A stretch of DNA of 11,894 nt from a crenarchaeote SCGC AAA261-N23 (GTDB taxonomy: Archaea; Thermoproteota; Thermoprotei; Gearchaeales; Gearchaeaceae), in assembly GCA_000375685.1 (NCBI GenBank), contig AQVQ01000036.1, positions 1 to 11,894 on the forward strand, given 5' to 3'. Position 1 is the first letter of the stretch; each line of letters starts with the position of its first letter. Both the position numbers and the translations under genes were made by a program. Below, in pieces: positions 7,064 through 11,894 of the stretch. The notes below the pieces were generated by a model. That model worked only from the letters and a program-made list of their open reading frames with translations. It was not told where the DNA came from and did not search any database.

Positions 7064-9423
7064 TATATCAAGCTTGTTTTAAAGGCCCTGATTACTTCAT
7101 CCAGATCTAGATTTATTACTTCATTATTTCCTGATTTGAATATAAGCGTTTTATCGCTTGTAACATAGCCTATCTTTTCAAATGGAATCCCTCTAATTGA
7201 AAATTCAAATTCTTTTTCATAACCTTGAGCTACTTCAACTATAAACCTTGAGTTTGATTCGGAAAATAAGATCTTATAAGGCTTATTAAGGTGTGTAGGG
7301 ACTTTATCCAAATTTATTTCAACTCCGCAGTTTCCACCTATGCACATTTCTGCAATTGCTACAGCTAATCCTCCATCTGAACAATCATGACAAGATCTTA
7401 TAAGACCTCTATCTATTGCACGGGTAATTTTTTCATATATTGTTTTTGCCCTTTCAGGATTAACATTCGGAACCTCACCCCCTTCAATGTTATACTTCTT
7501 GTACAACAAAGAGCCTCCAAGCTCATCAGAAGTAAATCCTATAATGTAAACATAGTTACCACTTCTTTTAAAGTCCATCGTTACAGATTTTCTTACATCA
7601 GGTATTACTCCTACTGCGGTGATCATTAAAGTTGGAGGTATTTCATGTCTAACCTTTCCATCAAAAAATTCATTGTATAGGCTATCCTTTCCTGAAATGT
7701 AAGGAGTATCAAAGCTTTTGGCACCTTCATAACATGCTTTGCAAGCCAATACAAGTTTTCCAAGTTCTTCTTCAATCATAGGATTCCCCCAGCAAAAGTT
7801 ATCAAGCAGTGCTATTCTTCTTCCTCCGCATGCTACATTATTCCTTATAGCTTCATCTATAGCTGATAAAGCCATTCTGTATGGATCAATAGAATAATTT
7901 GGATTTCCACCGTTTGAAATAACAATACCTTTCCATGAATTATACAAAGGTTTTATTACTGCAGCATCGCCAGGTGCATCTAAATTTACTCCTTGTAAAG
8001 GCTTTATAATCGTCCTTGCACCTACTTCATGATCATACTGTCTTATTACCCACTCCTTACTGGAAACATTTGGATCAGATAAAAGGTTTAACAAAACATC
8101 ATTGTAATTGTTCATGTTTGCAATGATTGAATCATTTGGAGGCTCAGGACGCTTAAAGATTCTAGAAGAGGCTTTGAGCGTTAACCTTGGATATTCTTTA
8201 AATAAGAAATCTAAAGAGATTTCTCCTGCATATTCTCCTTTGTATTTTATTGAAACTTTTTTACTTGAATTTACTTCACCTATAATTGAAGCTTCGCATC
8301 CTTCTTCCTCAAATATTTCAAAGATTTCCTCTAAGTTTTCTTCAGGGACACACAAAAGCATCCTTTCTTGTGATTCAGAGATCCATATTTCCCAAGGATC
8401 CATGTCAAGGTGCTTTAGACTTATCTTTTCTAAGAATATATCTGCTCCAAGATCTTTGAAGGATTCACATACAGCAACAGCAAGTCCTCCTCCACCAAGA
8501 TCTGTAACCAATGAATAAAGAGGGCCTTTTTCATGATCTCTTGCTTTAATTATAGCTTCTATTATCTTCTTTTCCTCAATCGGATTTCCTATTTGAACAG
8601 CAGCATAGAATTTACTCTCTGCAGCTTTAGTCAAAGATAATGAAGCGAACGAAGCTCCTTTAATTCCATCCCTTCCTGTTTTACCTCCTAAAAGAATAAT
8701 ATTATGACCTGGCTTTGGATTTCTTATATATTTCTTCTTAGGAAGCAATCCAACACTTCCTGCAAAAACAAGGGGATTCCTTAGATATGCATTGTTAAAT
8801 TGAATGCAGCCATTTACAGTAGGAACTCCTACTTTATTACCGTAATCTGCTATTCCTGCAACAACTTTCTTTAGCATTACTTTTGGATGATATGCATCAT
8901 ATGGCAAATCGTTGTAACTCAGGTTTGGATAGGCAAAAAATAAATAATCCATCGTTGCTATCGGTCTTGCACCTACTCCAATTATGTCTCTATATACACC
9001 ACCAACACCTGTATGTGCACCGCTGAAAGGATCCAATGCAGTTGGATGATTGTGAGTTTCAACTTTAACAGCTATTGCAAATTCATCATCGAATTCTATT
9101 ATTCCTGCATTATCTTCGAAAACCCTTAAGCACCAATCTTTGTTCAATTCTCTTGTAGCTCTCTCAATGAAAGTCTTGAAAAGACCTTCAATTTCTTCAT
9201 CTCCAAATTTTATCTTAGCTTTGAAAGTTTTATGGAAACAATGCTCTGACCATACTTGGGAAAAGGTGTAAAGCTCAACGTCAGTAGCGCTTCTACCTTC
9301 TTTTTGATAATAGCTTCTTATTGCTAAAAGTTCTTCAAGACTTAAAGCTAAGGAAAGTTCTTCATTTAGCTTTATAAGATCTTTATTTGTAAATTTATGA
9401 ATCGGATAGCTTTTTATTCGCAT
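7063..9423 (-). CDS. purL: FGAM synthase large subunit PurL (small, PurS-dependent form)
   Basis: PurL catalyses the ATP-dependent amidation of FGAR to FGAM, step four of purine synthesis, using ammonia from PurQ. At 786 residues it is the short PurL type that works with separate PurS and PurQ, not the roughly 1,300-residue fused form. Seen in order: SQVWSEHCFHKTF with conserved H61, the FGAR/ATP site VETHNHPTALDPFSGAHTGV (121-140), GKTGRDGIKGA near 248, GGGGLAVAV near 308, and the second-half repeat DCSDGGLAVAIAEM near 676-690. No key segment is missing. The ATG at 9423 abuts the purS TAG stop with no intervening base and in the same frame, and a strong GGAGG Shine-Dalgarno lies eight bases upstream inside purS. 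Its stop overlaps the purQ start by one base. Confidence 0.97.
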   Translation of the reverse strand: MRIKSYPIHKFTNKDLIKLNEELSLALSLEELLAIRSYYQKEGRSATDVELYTFSQVWSEHCFHKTFKAKIKFGDEEIEGLFKTFIERATRELNKDWCLRVFEDNAGIIEFDDEFAIAVKVETHNHPTALDPFSGAHTGVGGVYRDIIGVGARPIATMDYLFFAYPNLSYNDLPYDAYHPKVMLKKVVAGIADYGNKVGVPTVNGCIQFNNAYLRNPLVFAGSVGLLPKKKYIRNPKPGHNIILLGGKTGRDGIKGASFASLSLTKAAESKFYAAVQIGNPIEEKKIIEAIIKARDHEKGPLYSLVTDLGGGGLAVAVCESFKDLGADIFLEKISLKHLDMDPWEIWISESQERMLLCVPEENLEEIFEIFEEEGCEASIIGEVNSSKKVSIKYKGEYAGEISLDFLFKEYPRLTLKASSRIFKRPEPPNDSIIANMNNYNDVLLNLLSDPNVSSKEWVIRQYDHEVGARTIIKPLQGVNLDAPGDAAVIKPLYNSWKGIVISNGGNPNYSIDPYRMALSAIDEAIRNNVACGGRRIALLDNFCWGNPMIEEELGKLVLACKACYEGAKSFDTPYISGKDSLYNEFFDGKVRHEIPPTLMITAVGVIPDVRKSVTMDFKRSGNYVYIIGFTSDELGGSLLYKKYNIEGGEVPNVNPERAKTIYEKITRAIDRGLIRSCHDCSDGGLAVAIAEMCIGGNCGVEINLDKVPTHLNKPYKILFSESNSRFIVEVAQGYEKEFEFSIRGIPFEKIGYVTSDKTLIFKSGNNEVINLDLDEVIRAFKTSLI

Positions 9424-9903
9424 CTATGCTTCCTCCAATATTAAATCATGCAATAACCTGTTGGCAATTAACTTATATGAGCGGTTAAGAATTTCCTCCT
9501 TGCTTATTTCTTTTGAGAAAACGTAGGATAAAAAAGATCTTAGATCTTTTACCTTATTTTTGTAAACTACGTTTATTGCCCTCAATATTATGTTATCATT
9601 CGGATTGATAACCTCCTTTTTAAGAACTACATGAACAACAATGGCATTCTTTAACCCAATTTTTTTTGGGAAAGAAAATCCTTTAAATTTTGATACTTCG
9701 TAATCTTCAAGTAAATTATCAAGGAAGAAATCTTCAACAATCCTTTCAACTTCTTGCTTTTCTAAATCCGCGGTAATAATATAATTTACGTAAATTTTAC
9801 TCAGAACATTCTTCTTATAAACTTCGATGAAATCAGGCTTAGCTAAGTTGATCAATGAATTATAAGCATCATCTTTATACCAAATTTTAACATGCCAATC
9901 CAT
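9424..9903 (-). CDS. purS: FGAM synthase subunit PurS, tandem two-domain form
   Basis: PurS bridges PurL and PurQ in the FGAM synthase complex. Ordinary PurS is about 80-90 residues and acts as a dimer; this protein has 159 residues. The second half (about 86-155) follows the whole PurS pattern: VHVVLKKEVINPNDNIILRAI, then KVKDLRSF, then an EEILNRSYKLIANRLL helix. The first half (1-71) is more diverged but has the same closing pattern, a strand (YVNYIITADL) and a helix ending LDNLLEDYEV, which resembles the family's terminal helix and strand. I infer a duplicated, single-chain PurS dimer; the assignment also rests on the position directly before purL and purQ. The ATG at 9903 lies about 28 bp from a palindromic TATA box, fitting a leaderless message that would also carry purL and purQ. 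Confidence 0.85.
   Translation of the reverse strand: MDWHVKIWYKDDAYNSLINLAKPDFIEVYKKNVLSKIYVNYIITADLEKQEVERIVEDFFLDNLLEDYEVSKFKGFSFPKKIGLKNAIVVHVVLKKEVINPNDNIILRAINVVYKNKVKDLRSFLSYVFSKEISKEEILNRSYKLIANRLLHDLILEEA
9432..9436 (-). promoter_or_regulatory. Shine-Dalgarno for purL inside the 3' end of purS
   Basis: The - strand reads GGAGG at 9436-9432, eight bases before the purL ATG. It is the clearest ribosome binding site seen in the window; most other starts here have weak or none. It supports separate translation of PurL even though the purL frame continues directly from purS after one stop codon. Confidence 0.7.
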
Positions 9904-9926
9904 AAAGACAATTAAATTTTAAACGT

Positions 9927-9936
9927 TTTATATAAA
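9927..9936. promoter_or_regulatory. Palindromic TATA box shared by purS and the cyclo-ligase gene
   Basis: TTTATATAAA is identical on both strands. Its centre is about 28 bp from the purS ATG (- strand, 9903) and about 24 bp from the GTG at 9955 (+ strand). Archaeal transcription usually starts some 25 bp from the TATA centre, so both genes could make leaderless mRNAs from one element. No second convincing TATA box is seen in the 51-bp gap. Confidence 0.6.
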
Positions 9937-9954
9937 TTATTTTTGTTTTATTCT

Positions 9955-10524
9955 GTGGTTGAAAATTCAGAAAAAAATCTAAGAGAATACATTCTAAATA
10001 AAAGAATTTCTTTAAAATCCGATGAGTATGAAAATTTGAATAAGAAGATAATAGAGAATCTAAAAAAGGTTGAAGAAATAGAAAAAGCAAAGATTATTTT
10101 AGGTTATTATCCTATAAAAAAAGAGGCAAATATTCTGCCCTTTTTAAAGGAATTAAGCCTAAGTAAAACAGTTTGCCTACCTTATAGCTTAAAGGAAAAA
10201 AGGGATCTAATTTGTGTAAAGGTAAAAAGCTGGGAAAGAATTTTAAAAGATGAACACGGTGTGCCAGCACCGGAAATAGAAGAAATAATTGAAGAAAATA
10301 AAATAGAAATAGCTTTAGTTCCAGCTATTGCATTCGATTTATTTGGAAACAGGATAGGTTATGGATATGGATACTATGATAGATTTTTGCCAAAATTGAA
10401 AAAAGCACTAAAAATAGGAGTAGTTTTTGATTTTCAAATACTAGATGAAATTAAGAATTCAAAAGGAGCAAGGATAGATATTATTGTAAGCGATAGAAGA
10501 ATAATTAATGCGAAAAGAATTTGA
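9955..10524 (+). CDS. 5-formyltetrahydrofolate cyclo-ligase (MTHFS family)
   Basis: The enzyme converts 5-formyl-THF to 5,10-methenyl-THF with ATP, returning a storage or inhibitory folate to one-carbon metabolism. The family signature is clear: an N-terminal basic helix (KNLREYILNKR), GYYPIKKEANILPF (about 50-63), LVPAIAFD (121-128) and the GNRIGYGYGYYDRFL nucleotide/folate loop (131-145). Its 189 residues are normal length. I chose GTG at 9955 because the TATA box at 9927-9936 would place the transcription start there; the in-frame TTG at 9943 lies only 6 bases past the TATA box and could not be on that transcript. The 3' end overlaps folP tail to tail by 20 bp. Its divergence from purS is suggestive, since some purine steps use formyl-folate. 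Confidence 0.93.
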   Translation: MVENSEKNLREYILNKRISLKSDEYENLNKKIIENLKKVEEIEKAKIILGYYPIKKEANILPFLKELSLSKTVCLPYSLKEKRDLICVKVKSWERILKDEHGVPAPEIEEIIEENKIEIALVPAIAFDLFGNRIGYGYGYYDRFLPKLKKALKIGVVFDFQILDEIKNSKGARIDIIVSDRRIINAKRI

Positions 10525-11635
10525 TAAAATCGATTGATTTTCTTATTCTAACAGATTCTTTAACATCGTGAACTCTTATTATGTTAGCACCTTTAAGTAT
10601 TAAATAAGCAAGAACTGCTAAGGAAGGCTCAAGTCTTTCTTCTACAGGCAATCCTCCTAACATCTTGCCTAAAAAGGATTTCCTTGAATGGCCTATAAGA
10701 ATAGGTAGTCCTAAGCATTTAAAAGCTTCCAAATTTTTCATTAATAAGATATTATCTTCAAATTTTTTACCAAAACCTAAGCCTGGATCAACAATTATTT
10801 TGCTTTCATCAATACCGTTGATTTCTGCAAACTTAATTCTTCTCCTCAAAGACCTTAGAACATCCATTACAACGTTATTATAATTCACGTTTTTTTGCAT
10901 TATTGACGGATTGCCTCTTATATGCATGATCACAATCGGGACATTGTACTTTTTACAAACATTCACCATGTTCAAATCTGCGGTCAATCCTGAAATATCG
11001 TTTATTAAATCTGCTCCTGCAATAACCGCTTCCTCTGCAACTTTAGAATAATACGTATCGATGGAAATTGGAATATCACTATACTTCCTTATTTCCTTTA
11101 TAATCGGAATTACCCTTTTAGCTTCCTCTTCTTCAGTTACTCTTAAAGAACCTGGCCGTGTAGACTGGCCGCCAATATCTATAATATCAGCTTCATTTTC
11201 AATCAACTCTTTTGCATGTTTTAATGCAGAATCAAATGTAAAATATTTTCCTCCGTCATAGAAAGAATCTGGAGTAACATTAAGAATTCCCATTATATAG
11301 GTTCTTTTAGAGAAATCAAAATTCTTTGAACCTATTTTTAATGGTTTAGGAATTGAGTTAAACCTTTCTATTGATTCTGAAACTTCTTTAAAGAATTGAG
11401 AATCCTTTATTTTAAGAAGAACTGATAATTCATCTTTCGATTCAATGAATATTTTTAAAATGTATTTATTATTTTCATCCTTCTTCGATTCAAAGTTTAA
11501 ATTCAAGCTATCTAAGATTTTTCTTATTTTATTAACCTCGTCTTCATTCAATTCTTCAGCGTACAAAATGAAGCTTCTAAAGTTGTCAGATATATCATTC
11601 AATGGCAAAATTGCAACATTGTATTCATTTTGCAC
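10505..11635 (-). CDS. folP: Dihydropteroate synthase with N-terminal extension domain
   Basis: The enzyme joins p-aminobenzoate to the pterin pyrophosphate to make dihydropteroate, a folate (or pterin cofactor) precursor. The catalytic TIM barrel spans about 111-376 and shows GILNVTPDSFYDGG (116-129), IDIGGQSTRPGS (152-163), SIDTYYSKVA (191-200), INDISGL (211-217), MHIRGNP (237-243), IVDPGLGFGK (281-290), GHSRKSFLG (315-323) and IRVHDV (353-358). Usual E in GGESTRPG is Q here, a tolerated variant. An N-terminal domain of about 100 residues precedes it and resembles, in pattern and position, the extension on clostridial and Thermotoga-type synthases; a bacterial origin by transfer is possible. 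The GTG at 11635 is the first usable start, since an in-frame TAA stands two codons upstream. Confidence 0.95.
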   Translation of the reverse strand: MQNEYNVAILPLNDISDNFRSFILYAEELNEDEVNKIRKILDSLNLNFESKKDENNKYILKIFIESKDELSVLLKIKDSQFFKEVSESIERFNSIPKPLKIGSKNFDFSKRTYIMGILNVTPDSFYDGGKYFTFDSALKHAKELIENEADIIDIGGQSTRPGSLRVTEEEEAKRVIPIIKEIRKYSDIPISIDTYYSKVAEEAVIAGADLINDISGLTADLNMVNVCKKYNVPIVIMHIRGNPSIMQKNVNYNNVVMDVLRSLRRRIKFAEINGIDESKIIVDPGLGFGKKFEDNILLMKNLEAFKCLGLPILIGHSRKSFLGKMLGGLPVEERLEPSLAVLAYLILKGANIIRVHDVKESVRIRKSIDFIKFFSH

Positions 11636-11660
11636 AATTTAAGAAATGCTTATGAAAGAA

Positions 11661-11672
11661 ATTAAGTTTAAT
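11661..11672 (-). promoter_or_regulatory. Possible folP promoter (TATA-like)
   Basis: On the - strand, AATTAAACTTAA lies roughly 30 bp upstream of the folP GTG, again fitting leaderless spacing and resembling the AAACTTAAAT of the cdc6 promoter. The surrounding sequence is A/T-rich, so the call is weak. Apart from this I see nothing recognisable in the gap between folP and the element end (11636-11768). Confidence 0.3.
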
Positions 11673-11750
11673 TTTCGATAAATTTTTTACTTTAAAAAAT
11701 GCTCTTAACATACTAGTAACACTTTAGTTTTTTAGGAAAATATTTGCTGT

Positions 11751-11770
11751 CAGTACTTAAATAAGTTCCT
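11751..11770 (-). other. Predicted guide segment of the TnpB omega-RNA
   Basis: In this family the guide is the flanking DNA directly after the right end. Here that is the - strand from about 11770 down to 11751, in the intergenic region upstream of folP. Length (about 16-20 nt) and first base depend on the exact element boundary, which is uncertain by a few bases. Confidence 0.4.
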
Positions 11771-11894
11771 GACTTCCTCCCCGCCTTGAAAAGGTCGAGG
11801 GTTTCCTTTTCAATGCGTTTCATCGTTCCCCTCATTGATTCGGAATTACATCTCGCATATGAGGGGCAGTAAGGTGGCACAGAGAACCACCCCC
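11769..11894 (-). mobile_element. Right end of an IS200/IS605-family (TnpB-type) element, continuing past the window
   Basis: From about 11769 the sequence changes sharply from A/T-rich to G/C-richer and structured. Read on the - strand, it ends GGAAACCC...GGCGGGGAGGAAGTCA, the form typical of right ends of archaeal IS605/IS607-type TnpB elements, with a terminal hairpin (11779-11801). By this orientation tnpB would lie beyond 11894 on the - strand. No TnpB coding sequence is visible here, so I cannot say whether the element is intact, a tnpB-only form, or a short non-autonomous relic. The exact boundary is uncertain by a few bases. Confidence 0.75.
11771..11894 (-). ncRNA. Omega/re-RNA scaffold of the TnpB-type element (5' part outside window)
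   Basis: TnpB nucleases are guided by an RNA made from the element's right end. On the - strand three hairpins can be drawn: GGTGG/CCACC (11887-11891 with 11873-11877, 9-base loop); CCCCTCAT/ATGAGGGG (11866-11859 with 11835-11828, perfect 8 bp); and a terminal stem CCCT..CCTT/AAGG..GGGG (11801-11779, with bulges). Their order and the closing GGGGAGGAAGTC match the usual scaffold 3' end, directly before the guide. Expression is inferred from the family, not shown. Confidence 0.6.

Noticed and set aside
9943..9954. TTG at 9943 as start of the cyclo-ligase gene
   Set aside because: It begins only 6 bases after the TATA box, upstream of any transcript made from it. GTG at 9955 fits leaderless spacing and still keeps the whole conserved N-terminus.
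11713..11892. A 59-codon open frame on the - strand running in from the window edge, as a possible TnpB C-terminus
   Set aside because: It shows no RuvC or zinc-ribbon motif of TnpB, lies across the omega-RNA hairpins and element boundary, and continues into A/T-rich flanking DNA. An open frame in this short, G/C-richer stretch is easily explained by chance.
11769..11894. CRISPR array or Cas-associated RNA at the window end
   Set aside because: There is no regular repeat-spacer pattern. The hairpins and closing sequence fit an IS605-type right end instead.

Overview
This window is A+T-rich, densely packed archaeal DNA. It carries an Orc1/Cdc6 initiator, the small (DP1) subunit of the archaeal replicative polymerase PolD, a DUF99-family protein, the three-subunit PurS/PurL/PurQ form of FGAM synthase, and TATA-box promoters placed for leaderless mRNAs. 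PolD is absent from the classical crenarchaeal orders (Sulfolobales, Thermoproteales, Desulfurococcales). The source is therefore probably a euryarchaeal, DPANN or non-crenarchaeal TACK-type lineage; I cannot place it further from sequence alone.

Layout. (1) Positions 1-4415, + strand: carB (5' end outside the window), a 72-aa unrecognised protein, and the PolD DP1 gene, all overlapping and probably cotranscribed. (2) Positions 4383-9903, - strand, read from high to low coordinate: purS, purL, purQ, a 109-bp gap with a promoter, then cdc6 and a DUF99 gene. The DUF99 and DP1 3' ends overlap tail to tail. (3) Positions 9904-9954: a short divergent promoter region around a perfectly palindromic TATA box that can serve purS on one side and a 5-formyltetrahydrofolate cyclo-ligase gene on the other. 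(4) Positions 10505-11635, - strand: folP (dihydropteroate synthase) with a long N-terminal domain of bacterial type, overlapping the cyclo-ligase tail to tail. (5) From about 11769 to the window edge: the right end of an IS200/IS605-family (TnpB-type) element, with the structured, G+C-richer sequence expected of its omega/re-RNA. The tnpB gene itself would lie beyond the window.

How the genes work together. Carbamoyl-phosphate synthase feeds pyrimidine and arginine synthesis. PurS/L/Q make FGAM in purine synthesis. Dihydropteroate synthase and the cyclo-ligase supply and recycle folate one-carbon carriers, which points to folate use in this archaeon. Cdc6 and DP1 belong to DNA replication. 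The region is thus nucleotide, folate and replication housekeeping with an IS605-type element at its edge.

Most notable observations: DP1 has lost about half of its phosphodiesterase metal ligands, so it is probably not a proofreading nuclease. PurS is a tandem double-domain protein separated from PurL by a single in-frame stop codon. One palindromic TATA box appears to drive two divergent leaderless genes. A TnpB omega-RNA end points its predicted guide into the folP upstream region. I see no new defence system, CRISPR array, tRNA or rRNA here.
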